Counted from the stretch's first letter, positions 34,831 through 44,454 are shown. The stretch: 64,000 bases of DNA from Haloarcula ordinaria (GCF_029338275.1 NZ_CP119789.1:1488001-1552000); one strand, 5' to 3'. Notes: a model not told the origin generated them from the letters alone. A program made the numbers and translations.

Positions 34831-35979
34831 ATGTTCCCCGCGTTAGTGCCGTTGCAATCGCTCGTAGGAGGAGTCCTCGGCTTTGTCACCGTCGTCCTCC
34901 TCGTCATGGTCATCGCGCTGGTGTACTCCAGCGTCGTCATCATCCGCCCGTATCAGAAGGGCGCGTACACCGTCCTCGGGACGTACCGCGGTATCCTCGA
35001 CCAGGGGATTCACTTCATATACCCCTTCGTCTCGGACGTCACCCGCTTCGACATGCGGACCCAGACGCTCGACGTCCCGCGACAGGAAGCCATCACGCGC
35101 GACAACTCGCCGGTCACCGCCGACGCCGTCGTCTACATCAAGGTGATGGACCCCAAGAAGGCGTTCCTCGAGGTCGACAACTACGAGCGCGCCGTCTCCA
35201 ACCTCGCCCAGACCACCCTCCGTGCCGTCCTGGGTGACATGGAACTCGACGACACGCTCAACAAGCGCCAGGAGATCAACGCCCGCATCCGCAAGGAACT
35301 CGACGAACCCACCGACGAGTGGGGTGTCCGGGTCGAGTCCGTCGAGGTCCGCGAGGTCAACCCTTCGAAGGAAGTCCAGCAGGCGATGGAGCAACAGACG
35401 TCCGCCGAACGCCGTCGCCGTGCCATGATTCTCGAGGCGCAGGGTGAACGCCGCTCCGCCGTCGAGACGGCCCAGGGTGACAAGCAGTCCAACATCATCC
35501 GCGCACAGGGTGAGAAGCAGAGCCAGATTCTCGAAGCCCAGGGTGACGCCATCTCGACGGTCCTCCGTGCGAAATCTGCCGAATCGATGGGCGAGCGTGC
35601 CATCATCGACAAGGGGATGGAGACGCTCTCGGAGATCGGCCAGGGCGAGTCGACGACGTTCATCCTCCCACAGGAGCTCACGTCGCTGGTCGGCCGCTAC
35701 GGCAAGCACCTCTCGGGGTCCGACGTCAAACAGAACGGACACGTCCTCGAGGGCCTGGACTTCGACGAGGAGGCCCGCGAGATGCTCGGTCTCGACGACA
35801 TCGAGGAGATCCTCGGCCAGATCGACCAGCAAGCCGAGGTCGATGTCGAGGCGATGGAGCAAGAGGCACAGAAGATCAAACGCGGTCAGGACGCTGGCGT
35901 CGACGACGCCGACGAGGTCATCGAGGAGATGGACGCCCAGATAGACCAGGGTGACGAAGGGTCGGACGCTGGTAACTAA
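34831..35979 (+). CDS. SPFH/stomatin-prohibitin family membrane protein
   Basis: 382 residues. One N-terminal membrane helix (GFVTVVLLVMVIALVYSSVV), then the SPFH domain (RPYQKGAYTVLGTYRGILDQ ... RQEAITRDNSPVTADAVVYI), a helical stretch with the flotillin-like repeats EAQGERRSAVETAQGDKQSN, and an acidic C-terminal tail. It should form large membrane-bound rings and acts with the NfeD partner upstream. The C-terminal acidic extension is longer than bacterial stomatins, as expected in halophiles. Confidence 0.92.
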   Translation: MFPALVPLQSLVGGVLGFVTVVLLVMVIALVYSSVVIIRPYQKGAYTVLGTYRGILDQGIHFIYPFVSDVTRFDMRTQTLDVPRQEAITRDNSPVTADAVVYIKVMDPKKAFLEVDNYERAVSNLAQTTLRAVLGDMELDDTLNKRQEINARIRKELDEPTDEWGVRVESVEVREVNPSKEVQQAMEQQTSAERRRRAMILEAQGERRSAVETAQGDKQSNIIRAQGEKQSQILEAQGDAISTVLRAKSAESMGERAIIDKGMETLSEIGQGESTTFILPQELTSLVGRYGKHLSGSDVKQNGHVLEGLDFDEEAREMLGLDDIEEILGQIDQQAEVDVEAMEQEAQKIKRGQDAGVDDADEVIEEMDAQIDQGDEGSDAGN

Positions 35980-35990
35980 CTGGACCGAAC

Positions 35991-36000
35991 GTATTTATAT
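35991..36000 (+). promoter_or_regulatory. TATA box of the regulator gene at 36025
   Basis: GTATTTATAT lies 25-34 bp before the ATG at 36025, which implies a leaderless transcript. The surrounding 40 bp are distinctly A/T-richer than the coding sequence. Confidence 0.6.
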
Positions 36001-36024
36001 GCTGACGGTTCGTAATTAGAGTAG

Positions 36025-36630
36025 ATGGCCCGGGAGGGTGAGGTAGACGAGGACAAGCGAGCGACGCTTCGCCGGTTCGCGGCCCTCGGCGCGGCGAGTC
36101 CGTTCGCCAGGTTCGGCGACAGCGGGAGCGACAGCGACGCGCCCGACGCCATCGCCGGCTACGTCTCCGCCCACCCCGGTACGCACTTCTCGAAACTCCG
36201 CGACGACCTCAAACTCGGGACCGGCGAGGCCCAGCACCACCTCCACCGCCTGGAGAACGACGGCGTCGTCGCCTCGCGGAAGGACGGCGACTACCGGCGG
36301 TACTTCCCGGCCGGGCAGTTCTCCGAGGCCGAACAGGTGACGCTGGGCTACCTCCGGCGCGAGACGCCCCGCGGGATGCTCGTTACGATGCTCCGCGACC
36401 CGGACGCGACGGCCTCCGAACTCGCGAGCGAACTGGGCGTCTCCCGGCCGACGATCAGCAACTACGCCGGCGAACTCGAGGCCGCAGGCCTCCTCTCGCG
36501 GGACGACGGTTACGCCGTCGCGAACCCGGAGACGGTACTCATGCTTCTGATCCGGTACGCCGACTCCTTCGGCGACGACGCTGCGGCGCTCGCGAGCGAT
36601 GCAGGGTCGCTCATCAGGTGGGACCCGTAG
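36025..36630 (+). CDS. Winged-helix transcriptional regulator with two HTH units
   Basis: 201 residues. The first winged helix lies at about 42-100 (HPGTHFSKLRDDLKLGTGEA, then QHHLHRLENDGVVASRKDGD), and a second follows at about 105-165 (ASELASELGVSRPTISNYAG). Two tandem winged helices are common in haloarchaeal one-component regulators. There is no sensor domain. Its own TATA box gives a leaderless start. The target is unknown. Confidence 0.83.
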   Translation: MAREGEVDEDKRATLRRFAALGAASPFARFGDSGSDSDAPDAIAGYVSAHPGTHFSKLRDDLKLGTGEAQHHLHRLENDGVVASRKDGDYRRYFPAGQFSEAEQVTLGYLRRETPRGMLVTMLRDPDATASELASELGVSRPTISNYAGELEAAGLLSRDDGYAVANPETVLMLLIRYADSFGDDAAALASDAGSLIRWDP

Positions 36631-36741
36631 TCGACGGGCCGTGACGAGGGACGGTCGCAGCGGTGGTCAATATCGAAACCTGGCGTTAGCGGTGCAGAAA
36701 TTCCGTGCGCAGTCGGGAGCGCAGACTGGTCCGCTCCCGTT

Positions 36742-36984
36742 TCAGGCTTCGACCATCCACGTCGTCGAGGAGGAGTAGCCCCACTTCTCGACGTCGAGGC
36801 CGTACTCGCCCTCGGCGATGGCGGACATGTTCGTCCCCACCTCCTTGGCCGACAGACCGAGTTCCTCGCCGATGAGCCGTGACTTGAAGTACGTCTGCTC
36901 GCCGGCGTGCGACTGCAGGTACTCGAGGATTCGACGCTGTTTCTCGGAGAGTCGCGTGTCGGCGGCCTGTGCTGTCGCGCTCAT
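36742..36984 (-). CDS. DUF7123-like small HTH protein
   Basis: 80 residues from ATG 36984. RILEYLQSHAGEQTYFKSRL followed by GLSAKEVGTNMSAIAEGEYG predicts a winged-helix fold, and the C-terminal WGYSSSTTWMVEA is a conserved tail in haloarchaea as I recall. The ATG two codons after a TGTACA-containing leader is preferred over a GTG/ATG four codons upstream. It may bind DNA, but no experiment is known to me. Confidence 0.7.
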   Translation of the reverse strand: MSATAQAADTRLSEKQRRILEYLQSHAGEQTYFKSRLIGEELGLSAKEVGTNMSAIAEGEYGLDVEKWGYSSSTTWMVEA

Positions 36985-37200
36985 TGTACACTGCACACTA
37001 CACAGGAGTACCCTTTAGCGAGTTTGGTACGAACGGTTAACGCCGCTCTGTCTTGCGGTTTTTCCCCGAATCGGTACACCGGACGGTCGGGCCGGGGCGG
37101 TTTTCACCCTGCGTTGGTACAGGTGGGAAACACACTACTGTCGAGTGCCGGCAGTTCTTTTACAGTGCGCACACTTACGGCGAACAGAGGTCTATCACGT

Positions 37201-37605
37201 ATGGAAATCTCGGAGCAACTCCTGTGTCTGTTCAGTGCTGACGTCACCGACGAGGGTGACCGCTACGTCGTCGAGGTACCGCGCCGCGAAATCGAGACTG
37301 GCGCTATCGAAGCCAGCGGCACGTACCGCGTCGCACTCATCGCCACCGACGAGCGGGCCGAGGTCGGCGACGAGGAAACCGAGGTGGAGACGCCGCCGGA
37401 CCAGCCCCAGCCTCCGGTCGAACCGGGCGAGACGCGCTACGTCGAAATCGAGGACATCGGCAAGCAGGGCGACGGTATCGCCCGCGTCGAGCGCGGCTAC
37501 GTCATCATCGTCCCCGGCGCCGACATCGGCGAGCGGGTCAAAATCGAGGTCACGGAAGTGAAATCGAACTTCGCGGTCGGCGAAATCCTCGACGAAGGCG
37601 TCTAG
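37201..37605 (+). CDS. TRAM-domain protein
   Basis: 134 residues. The N-terminal 60 residues are conserved among haloarchaea (LLCLFSADVTDEGDRYVVEV), and the C-terminal TRAM domain is clear: RYVEIEDIGKQGDGIARVER followed by GYVIIVPGADIGERVKIEVT. Stand-alone TRAM proteins bind RNA and can act as cold-shock-like RNA chaperones in archaea. It has its own 200-bp upstream region, and TTTTACAG at about 37157 could be the TATA element. Confidence 0.88.
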   Translation: MEISEQLLCLFSADVTDEGDRYVVEVPRREIETGAIEASGTYRVALIATDERAEVGDEETEVETPPDQPQPPVEPGETRYVEIEDIGKQGDGIARVERGYVIIVPGADIGERVKIEVTEVKSNFAVGEILDEGV

Positions 37606-37662
37606 GCGCGCTCTCTCGCTCTCTATCTCGGGGACTGGTCCGCGAGCGACGGGGAGGCCACC

Positions 37663-38397
37663 TCAGCGGTCGTATTCGGTCCCGTCGGGTCGCTTCGCAC
37701 CTTCGGAGTCGTGGACGACCACCGCACCGTCGGAGGTCGTCGGTTCGTAGTTGTCGCGGACCCCGATGGCCTCCTCCAGTTCCCGCACCGCTCGCTCCTT
37801 GAGCGCGCTCGCCAGCTCCTCGGCGTGTTCTCTGTCGATGTCCCGACCCAGCCCTTCACACTCGTGTGCCTGGACCGCCGCTGTCCCGGCGCCGCTCCCG
37901 TCGGTGCCACCGTCCAGCGGGACGCTGTCGACGACCTCGCCCAGCGGCTGACTGGTGCCCCCGAGCGCCACGCTGAACGGGTAGGTCTGACAGATGAGGG
38001 GCCGGTCCTCGTGGACCGTACACGCCCCGACGCCCGCGTCGTCCTCCGCGTAGAAGGTACAGTCCCCACAGTCGTCGGTCTGGAGGGCCCACTCGAACGT
38101 CTCCCCTTCCGGACCGTCCGGACCCTCCGTCAGGCCGTAGGGCATCGGCCGCGCGACGTCGCGGAAGTCGTAGTCGCCGGCGGCCTGCAGCTGTCGAATC
38201 TCGTCGGGGAACACCGTCGCAGTGTGTGGCTCCGCGTCGTCTGCGTCCTCGTCTCCGCCGTCGCCACAGCTCGTCTCGCCGGCCTTGCAGCAGGCCCCAC
38301 AGCGCGTACACTCGAACCCGATGCGCTCGATGGCGTCGGCCAGCGCCGACGCTGAGAGCGCACGCGCCCGTTCGAGCTCCGTCTCCAGTGATTCCAC
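37663..38397 (-). CDS. YkgJ family cysteine-cluster protein
   Basis: 244 residues from a GTG at 38397. The cysteine cluster is FECTRCGACCKAGETSCG, then CGDCTFYAEDDAGVGACTVH and RPLICQTYPFSV, the pattern of the zinc- or iron-chelating CxxCxxCC family. A short coiled N-terminal helix precedes it, and a helical C-terminus follows. The function is unknown; members are thought to bind a metal cofactor. It lies 49 bp downstream of the MBL-fold gene on the same strand. Confidence 0.85.
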   Translation of the reverse strand: MESLETELERARALSASALADAIERIGFECTRCGACCKAGETSCGDGGDEDADDAEPHTATVFPDEIRQLQAAGDYDFRDVARPMPYGLTEGPDGPEGETFEWALQTDDCGDCTFYAEDDAGVGACTVHEDRPLICQTYPFSVALGGTSQPLGEVVDSVPLDGGTDGSGAGTAAVQAHECEGLGRDIDREHAEELASALKERAVRELEEAIGVRDNYEPTTSDGAVVVHDSEGAKRPDGTEYDR

Positions 38398-38446
38398 ACG
38401 TCCAGTACCGTCGGGACGGACAAAAGAGGCGCGACCCGACGCGGCT

Positions 38447-39223
38447 TCACACTGGCGTGGCTCGCTCGCCGTCCCATCGGACGGTCCCCTCGACGGCGAG
38501 CTTCTCGAGGTGGGCGACGACTGTCGCCCGGGCGAGCGCCCGGACGCCGGTGAGGTCCTTCTCGTAGGCCGCCGTGAGAATCTCGTCGGGCATCTCCGCA
38601 CCCGAGGCGACGGCCTCGCGGACACGCTGTTCCCTGTCGAGCCGATGGGCGACCAGTCGCCGGCAGGTCGCCCGGGGCGACTCGATGGGCGGGCCGTGGC
38701 TCGGGGCGAGTCGCGCCGGGTCGAGTGCGTGCAGCCGGCGGAGCGAGGTCAGATACGCCCGCAGGTCGCCCTCCGGGGCACCGACGACGACGCTCCCCTC
38801 TGCGACGGCGAGGTCGCCGCTCACCACGGTGTCACCGGCTGCGAACGCGACGTGCTCCGGCGCGTGGCCGGGCGTCTCGACCACGCTCACCGCGCCGTCG
38901 CCGGTTCGAATCGTCGTCGCCGCCGAGAACGTCCGGTCCGGAGCGACGCCGGTCGCTCGCTCGAACTCCCGCGTCCGACCCTGGCGTGCCCAGACGGTCG
39001 CGTCGTGTGTTTCAGCGTACTGTGCGACCGCACCGACGTGGTCGGGGTGGTGGTGCGTGACGGCGACGTGCGCGACGGTCCGTCCGTCGAGCGCCGCGTC
39101 CAGACTGTCGGTTCGGGCCGCCGGGTCGACGAGTAGCGCCTCGGTCGACCCGATGACGTACGCGGCCGTCTGCCCGGTCGGTGCTTCCGTCGACACGGTG
39201 GTGTCGACTCTCGTCGCGTCCAT
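38447..39223 (-). CDS. MBL-fold metallo-hydrolase
   Basis: 258 residues. The metal-binding motif HHHPDH (THHHPDHVGAVAQYA), the next His in VVETPGHAPEHVAF, the Asp in VVSGDLAV and the final His in APSHGPP are all present. A C-terminal winged-helix-like region (VVAHLEKLAVEGTVRWDGER) matches LACTB2-like enzymes, some of which are RNases. The substrate is unknown. The coding strand continues to YkgJ. Confidence 0.88.
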   Translation of the reverse strand: MDATRVDTTVSTEAPTGQTAAYVIGSTEALLVDPAARTDSLDAALDGRTVAHVAVTHHHPDHVGAVAQYAETHDATVWARQGRTREFERATGVAPDRTFSAATTIRTGDGAVSVVETPGHAPEHVAFAAGDTVVSGDLAVAEGSVVVGAPEGDLRAYLTSLRRLHALDPARLAPSHGPPIESPRATCRRLVAHRLDREQRVREAVASGAEMPDEILTAAYEKDLTGVRALARATVVAHLEKLAVEGTVRWDGERATPV

Positions 39224-39271
39224 CGAGCAGACACAGGCGGCCGAGGGGGAAGAATCAGACGGGTAAGCGGT

Positions 39272-39541
39272 TCAGGCCGTCAGGTAGTACACCTGCTTGC
39301 GCGCGTCGGTGTAACTGTACCGCGAGTCGACGAGGTCGGTCTCCTGGAGGCGGTTCAGTGCGTAGCGGACCGTGCGGTCCGGCAGCAGCGACGCTTCGGC
39401 CAGCTGCCCCTGGGACAGCGGTGCCTCGTCCTCCAGCACTTTCGCGACGAGCTTCGCGCTCGGCGGGAGTTCACGGAGGCGGTCACGGAAGTCCGCTTCG
39501 GCGAACGGCGTCGTCCTTGCGTCATCTACTGTAGTACTCAT
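39272..39541 (-). CDS. MarR-like winged-helix regulator, 89 aa
   Basis: A short regulator. LVAKVLEDEAPLSQGQLAEA and LPDRTVRYALNRLQETDLV form the HTH, and SRYSYTDARKQVYYLT is the wing. It matches small haloarchaeal MarR/HTH proteins that act as single winged-helix dimers. A 6-bp inverted repeat lies directly upstream of its ATG (39542-39572), so it may control itself. Confidence 0.8.
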   Translation of the reverse strand: MSTTVDDARTTPFAEADFRDRLRELPPSAKLVAKVLEDEAPLSQGQLAEASLLPDRTVRYALNRLQETDLVDSRYSYTDARKQVYYLTA

Positions 39542-39572
39542 ATTTACTGATACCCCTACACAGTTGGTAAAT
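39542..39572. promoter_or_regulatory. Inverted repeat upstream of the HTH gene
   Basis: ATTTAC at 39542-39547 and GTAAAT at 39567-39572 are perfect 6-bp arms with a 19-bp spacer, immediately before the start codon of the regulator at 39541. A TATA-like stretch (CATATAGCC on the minus strand, near 39580) lies just beyond. The repeat could be an operator; a chance match cannot be excluded for arms this short. Confidence 0.35.
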
Positions 39573-39744
39573 CTTGGCTATATGTATGACCAAACAATAC
39601 GGATTCCTTGATGTGTTTAATGTCACCTTATATTTCCGTGCGTTCGGACGATTCGGGGCCCCTTCACTCCGCGAGCGGTCCGCGGCAGGGGTGCGAACTC
39701 GGATTCCAGTATCGTTTTATCCCCCCGGAAGCGACAGTCGAAGC

Positions 39745-40449
39745 GTGAAAGGGCAGGAGTGGTACCAGGCCGACACGGTGGCCGAAGAGTACGAAGCCAA
39801 GCGGTTCTCCCGTGGTGGACGGCTCATCGACCGCCGGGAGAAAGCGGCCGTGCTCGACGCCATCAGTCCCGTCGAGGACAAGAGCGTGCTCGAGGTCGCC
39901 TGCGGTACCGGCCGGTTCACCGTCATGCTCGCCGAACGCGGCGCGGACATCACTGGCCTGGACATCTCCGGACCGATGCTCCAGCAGGGCCGGGAGAAGG
40001 CACGGGCCGCCGGCGTGGCCGACCACGTCGAGTTCATGCGCGGCGACGCCGCCCGCCTCCCGTTCCCCGACGACCACTTCGACACCGTCATCGCGATGCG
40101 CTTCTTCCACCTCGCGGACACCCCCGCGGCGTTCCTCGCGGAGATGCGCCGGGTGGCGAAAGAACAGGTCGTCTTCGACACGTTCAACCGCTTCTCGACG
40201 CGCTCGCTGTACAACTGGGCGCTCCCGATGGGCTCGCGGCTCTACTCGCGCTGGGAGGTCGACCGCCTCCTGGACGGGGCGGGGCTGGAACTGGTCGACG
40301 AGGACCACGACTGGGTCCTGCCGTACGGCTTCTACCGGAAGATTCCCAACGAACTGGCGGCCTCCCTGCGCTCGCTGGACACCGCCATCGGCGGGACCCC
40401 GCTCGGCAAGTCGCTCGCGTCTGTCTCCTACTGGAACACCCACGTCTGA
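39745..40449 (+). CDS. SAM-dependent methyltransferase (class I)
   Basis: 234 residues. Motif I is VLEVACGTGRFTVMLAERGA, with the acidic loop GLDISGPMLQQGREKAR and the DAARLPFPDDHFDTVIAMRF motif II/III region, as in UbiE/Methyltransf_11 enzymes. The substrate is unknown. The start is a GTG at 39745, and CGTTTTATCC at 39713-39722 sits at the right distance for a leaderless transcript. A glycosyltransferase follows 54 bp downstream, so a polar-lipid or glycan role is possible. Confidence 0.85.
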   Translation: MKGQEWYQADTVAEEYEAKRFSRGGRLIDRREKAAVLDAISPVEDKSVLEVACGTGRFTVMLAERGADITGLDISGPMLQQGREKARAAGVADHVEFMRGDAARLPFPDDHFDTVIAMRFFHLADTPAAFLAEMRRVAKEQVVFDTFNRFSTRSLYNWALPMGSRLYSRWEVDRLLDGAGLELVDEDHDWVLPYGFYRKIPNELAASLRSLDTAIGGTPLGKSLASVSYWNTHV

Positions 40450-40503
40450 CCGGGCGAAGTCGGCCCGCGAGTTTTATGCGGTTCCGGGAGAGTATCGAGA
40501 ACT

Positions 40504-41409
40504 ATGGAGCTCTCGGTAGTCGTCCCGACCCTCAACGGCCGCGAGGAGCTGGCCGGGTGTCTGGACGCGCTCGCCGAGCACGTGCCGTCGGCGGAGGTCA
40601 TCGTCGTCAACGGCCCCTCGGCCGACGGGACGACCGGGATGGTTCAGGACCGGGACGACGTCTCGGTGCTGGTCGAAATCGCCGACCGGTCGGTCAACGT
40701 CGCCCGCAACGCCGGCATCGACCGGGCGACGGGCGACGTCGTCGCGCTGGTGAACCAGGGGCTGTCGGTCGAGGACGGCTGGTTCGGCGCGATCCGCGAC
40801 GCGTTCGACGGGGCCTGTAACGTGGTGACCGGGCCGACCCACCACCAGCTGCGCGCCGGAATGACCACCGAGACGAAGGAGTCCCGGTCCATCGTCGGCC
40901 GGACGGTGACGTACTTCAATCCCGGGAACGTCGCCATCGAGACGGACGTCCTGACCACGCTCGACGGCTTCGACGAGTACCTCGACGTGGGCGGCGCCCG
41001 GGACTTCGCCCACCGGCTGGCGGGGACGGGCTACGACGTCACCTGGGATACCGACATGAGCGTCAGCCGCGAGTTCGAGGCGGACGGCGGGATGATGGAG
41101 ACGGACTGGCGGTGGAAGTACCGCTCGCTCTCTTACCGGCTGGTGAAGAACTACGGCGTCCGGCCGACGATCGCGTGGCGCATCGGGAGCCACGCGGTCA
41201 GCGACGCCCTGTCGGCGATGAAAGACGTCGCTCGTGGCGATGCGGCCCCTTCGGAGTGGTTCAGCAACGGGCGGGACGTCCTCGAGGGCCTCAGAACCGG
41301 CGGACAGGACGGGGTCGCCGCCCGCGTCCGGGACCGCTCCAGTCGCCGGAACCCCAACGGCCGGTCCAAGCGGGCCGACCGCGCCGTGGCGGTGTACGAC
41401 TGGCGGTAG
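40504..41409 (+). CDS. Family 2 glycosyltransferase
   Basis: 301 residues. The GT-A start LSVVVPTLNGREELAGCLDAL and NVARNAGIDRATGDVVALVN are typical of GT2 enzymes; the expected DxD is replaced by VNQG, so the metal site is unusual. The NPGNVAIETDVLTTLDGFDE region matches the acceptor-side loop. There are no membrane helices, although the C-terminal basic tail (RSSRRNPNGRSKRADR) could contact membranes. The role may be in N-glycan or lipid glycosylation. Confidence 0.85.
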   Translation: MELSVVVPTLNGREELAGCLDALAEHVPSAEVIVVNGPSADGTTGMVQDRDDVSVLVEIADRSVNVARNAGIDRATGDVVALVNQGLSVEDGWFGAIRDAFDGACNVVTGPTHHQLRAGMTTETKESRSIVGRTVTYFNPGNVAIETDVLTTLDGFDEYLDVGGARDFAHRLAGTGYDVTWDTDMSVSREFEADGGMMETDWRWKYRSLSYRLVKNYGVRPTIAWRIGSHAVSDALSAMKDVARGDAAPSEWFSNGRDVLEGLRTGGQDGVAARVRDRSSRRNPNGRSKRADRAVAVYDWR

Positions 41410-42219
41410 TCAGGGCGCGAGCTCGTCGACGACGCGCCCGGGGTTGTTCGAGAACACCTTCTTCATCGCGTCCTCGGGTACGTCGAGGGTCAGAATCTCC
41501 ATCACCGCGACGTTCGGGTGGACCGCCGGCGACCCGCTCCCGAAGAGGACGCGATCGGGGTGTTCGAGCACCGCGCGCTCGAGTTGCGCGCGGTAGCGGA
41601 CGGCGCTCGTGTCCAGGTACAGCTGGTTGTGCGTGTCCAGCAGGTCGATGGCCTCGTCCATCAGGTCGCGCCGGAGCGGGTGGCCACCGAAGTGCGCGAG
41701 GACGACGGGGAAGTCGTAGCCGAGCAGCTCTTCGGCCACCCGGTCCGGGGGGAACGCCTCGCCACCGTGGACGAGGACCGGCAGGGACACCGATTCGAGT
41801 TCCGCGAGCACGTCCTCGTCGGGCAACCCGTCGGCAGACGGGTCGAGTGTGAACCCGTAGAACCGGTCGTCGTAGGCGTACTGCTCGATGTCGCCCGGCG
41901 AGGTGTGGGCCTCGCTCCGACGGCTCGTCAGGTTCCGGAGCGTCGTCCCCGGGCCGGTCTCCAGGCCCAGCGTCCCGTTGATGCGCGCGAACGCCACCAT
42001 CGGCCGGCCGACGGTCATCCGGGCGACGCCGTTGTTCGCCTTCAGGTACGAGCCGTCGCGAGCCCCCGGGTAGACGACCGCTCTGACGACCCCCGCCTGG
42101 TGCATCTCGCGTTCGAGCTGCTCGGGGTCACCGACGCCGTCTCTCGGGCGCCGTTCCGCGTCCGGTTCGAGCCGCGCGTGGACGTCGACCACGCGAAACC
42201 CGTGCTCCAGCTCCAGCAT
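41410..42219 (-). CDS. Amidohydrolase family protein
   Basis: 269 residues, TIM-barrel amidohydrolase-2 type. VVDVHARLEPDAE is the beta1 strand, where the usual HxH is reduced to a single HAR. VLVHGGEAFPPD, VVLAHFGGHPLRRD and RVLFGSGSPAVHP are the later metal strands, in which the final Asp (GSD) is Ser-Pro here. The incomplete metal set questions hydrolase activity. It converges with the glycosyltransferase, with no spacer. Confidence 0.75.
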   Translation of the reverse strand: MLELEHGFRVVDVHARLEPDAERRPRDGVGDPEQLEREMHQAGVVRAVVYPGARDGSYLKANNGVARMTVGRPMVAFARINGTLGLETGPGTTLRNLTSRRSEAHTSPGDIEQYAYDDRFYGFTLDPSADGLPDEDVLAELESVSLPVLVHGGEAFPPDRVAEELLGYDFPVVLAHFGGHPLRRDLMDEAIDLLDTHNQLYLDTSAVRYRAQLERAVLEHPDRVLFGSGSPAVHPNVAVMEILTLDVPEDAMKKVFSNNPGRVVDELAP

Positions 42220-42416
42220 CTATCCGACAGTGGTCCCTTCCCTGTATTAATCCCTCGGACAGTCTCGGCGCGTCGCTGCGAAACGAGCCGTGTACGCTCC
42301 GACCGTCGTCCTGCCACCGTCCGAACCGCCCTCGACTTTCCCATGCCGCTTCGAACTGTGTACCCGGTCCGGTCTGGCAGACGGCGGGGCGGGGTTGGCT
42401 CCCCCGTTCGGAAAGG

Positions 42417-42424
42417 TTTATATA
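42417..42424 (+). promoter_or_regulatory. TATA box of the thermosome gene
   Basis: TTTATATA lies 38-45 bp before the ATG at 42462 in an otherwise G/C-rich region. Transcription should start near 42447, giving a leader of about 15 bases. A GAAAGG stretch directly upstream could form the BRE. Haloarchaeal chaperonin promoters are heat-inducible, so regulation at this box is likely. Confidence 0.75.
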
Positions 42425-42461
42425 GAACCGCTTACGATGATTTAGGTGAGGTTACACACAC

Positions 42462-44042
42462 ATGTCATCTGGCCAGCGACGCATGGGCGGCCAGCCTCTT
42501 TTCATCCTTAACGAGGACGCCCAGCGTACACACGGGAAGGACGCACAGTCGTCGAACATCTCGGCCGGCAAAGCCGTGAGCGAATCGGTACGGACCACGC
42601 TCGGTCCCCGCGGGATGGACAAGATGCTCGTCTCCGACAGCGGCGACGTCGTCATCACGAACGACGGCGCGACCATCCTCTCGGAGATGGACATCGAGCA
42701 CCCCGCGGCGCAGATGATCGTCGAGGTCGCCGAGACCCAGGAGGACGAGGTCGGCGACGGGACGACGACGGCGTCCGTGCTCGCGGGCCAGCTGCTCGCG
42801 AAAGCGGAGGACCTGCTCGACGACGACGTCCACCCGACGACCATCGTCGAGGGGTACCACACGGCGGCCCAGCTCGCAAACGAGGCCATCGACGGGGTTC
42901 TCCTCGACGTCGACCTCGACGACGACACGCTGGTCGAGGTCGCCGAGTCCGCCATGACCGGCAAGGGCACCGGCGACGTCGAGGCCCACCGCCTCGCCGA
43001 AGTCGTCGTCGAGGCCGTCAGCCACGCCCGGACCGACGACGGCGTCGACCGCGACAACATCGAGATCCACACCCAGACGGGTGCGGCCTCCTCGGCGACG
43101 GAGCTCGTCGAGGGCGTCATCCTCGACGAGACGCCGGTCCACGACAACATGCCCCGGTCCGTCGAGGACGCTTCAATCGCGGTCCTGGACATGGAACTCG
43201 ACGTCCGCGAGAGCAACATCGACGCCGAGTACAACGTCACCAGCGTCGACGACCTGAACGCCGCGCTCGACGCCGAGGAACAGGAGCTGCAGGGCTACGC
43301 GCAGGCTATCGTCGACGCCGGCGCGGACGTCGTCTTCACCACGGAGGACGTCTCCGACCGCGTCGCCTCCAGCCTCGCGAAGGCCGGCGTCCTGGTCGAA
43401 GAGGGTCTCCACAAGAAGCAGACCCGACAGGTCGTCAACACGACCGGCGCCAAGCGCGTCGGCTCCCTCGAGGACCTGACCGAGGACGCGCTCGGCCACG
43501 CTGAGAGCGTCACCGTCCAGAAGCACGGTGACGAGGAGTCGACCATCATCTCGGGCGGTGCGACCGCCGAGGCCGTCACTATCTTCGCTCGCGGCTCTAC
43601 TGACCACGTCGTCGACGAGATCGAGCGCGCGCTCGAGGACGCGCTGGGCGTCACCGTCGCCGCGCTCGACGCCGGCGGCGTCGTCCCCGGTGCCGGCGCG
43701 ACCGAGATCGCCATCGCGGACCACATCCGCTCGGAGTCCGCGTCCATCGAGGGTCGCAAGCAGCTCGCCGTCGAAGCGTTCGCCGACGCGGTCGACGTGC
43801 TGCCCCGGACCCTCGCCGAGAACACCGGCCTCGACGCCATCGACGCGCTCGTCGACCTGCGCGCCCGCCACGAGAGTGAGGGCATCGCCGGCGTCATCAG
43901 CGAAGGCCAGACCGGCATCATCGGCGACCCCGTCGAGTACGGTATCCTCGACCCCGCCGCGGTCAAGCACGAGGCCATCGAGTCCGCCACCGAGGCGGCG
44001 ACGATGATCGTGCGCATCGACGACGTCATCTCGTCGAGCTAA
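42462..44042 (+). CDS. Thermosome (group II chaperonin) subunit
   Basis: 526 residues. [13 protein letters not shown] (45-57), NDGATIL (67-73) and GDGTTT (98-103) form the nucleotide site, and the C-terminal [15 protein letters not shown] and IDDVISSS ends match the family. The protein lacks the Gly/Met-rich GGM tail of most thermosome subunits and is shorter than the roughly 560-residue forms, which resembles the third haloarchaeal subunit (Cct3/ThsC-like). It folds proteins in a hetero-oligomeric double ring; other subunit genes are not in the window. Confidence 0.95.
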   Translation: MSSGQRRMGGQPLFILNEDAQRTHGKDAQSSNISAGKAVSESVRTTLGPRGMDKMLVSDSGDVVITNDGATILSEMDIEHPAAQMIVEVAETQEDEVGDGTTTASVLAGQLLAKAEDLLDDDVHPTTIVEGYHTAAQLANEAIDGVLLDVDLDDDTLVEVAESAMTGKGTGDVEAHRLAEVVVEAVSHARTDDGVDRDNIEIHTQTGAASSATELVEGVILDETPVHDNMPRSVEDASIAVLDMELDVRESNIDAEYNVTSVDDLNAALDAEEQELQGYAQAIVDAGADVVFTTEDVSDRVASSLAKAGVLVEEGLHKKQTRQVVNTTGAKRVGSLEDLTEDALGHAESVTVQKHGDEESTIISGGATAEAVTIFARGSTDHVVDEIERALEDALGVTVAALDAGGVVPGAGATEIAIADHIRSESASIEGRKQLAVEAFADAVDVLPRTLAENTGLDAIDALVDLRARHESEGIAGVISEGQTGIIGDPVEYGILDPAAVKHEAIESATEAATMIVRIDDVISSS

Positions 44043-44169
44043 CGCGGCACCGACCGAGCGACGGACGGCGACACCGCTCCCCGTTCATTTCTTTCGACGT
44101 AGAAACACACCCCGTGAGCGTCGGCTTCGAACCGTCCGTGCCCCGTCTATCCCACCTCGTGCAGTCCGC

Positions 44170-44394
44170 CTATTCGAGGAGCGTCAGCGTCCCGGACCGG
44201 CATTTCGAACAGCGCACACGCTTCGACTCGATGAACACCGTGTTGCACTCGGAACACTCGTACAGCCGCGCTCGCGGCACCGACGGCGGTACCGCTATCT
44301 CCTCCGCAGCCGCTTCCTGTCTACCCAGCGCGCCACCGATGTACCCCTTCAGGTCTAACACGACCGCTACTACGCTGTACAATAGCATCAACAT
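44170..44394 (-). CDS. Small zinc-ribbon protein with N-terminal hydrophobic segment
   Basis: About 74 residues from ATG 44394; a GTG at 44442 in the same frame is possible. It begins MLMLLYSVVAVVLDLKGYIG, hydrophobic enough for one membrane helix, and ends in a ribbon YECSECNTVFIESKRVRCSK with a second CxxC. It is on the psmB strand, ending 60-plus bases beyond it. The function is unknown. Confidence 0.6.
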   Translation of the reverse strand: MLMLLYSVVAVVLDLKGYIGGALGRQEAAAEEIAVPPSVPRARLYECSECNTVFIESKRVRCSKCRSGTLTLLE

Positions 44395-44454
44395 ATCGAC
44401 TGGTACGAAAGTTGCACGTACCGGAAGTGGGGGGTCGGCCACGCCCCGGGGGCG

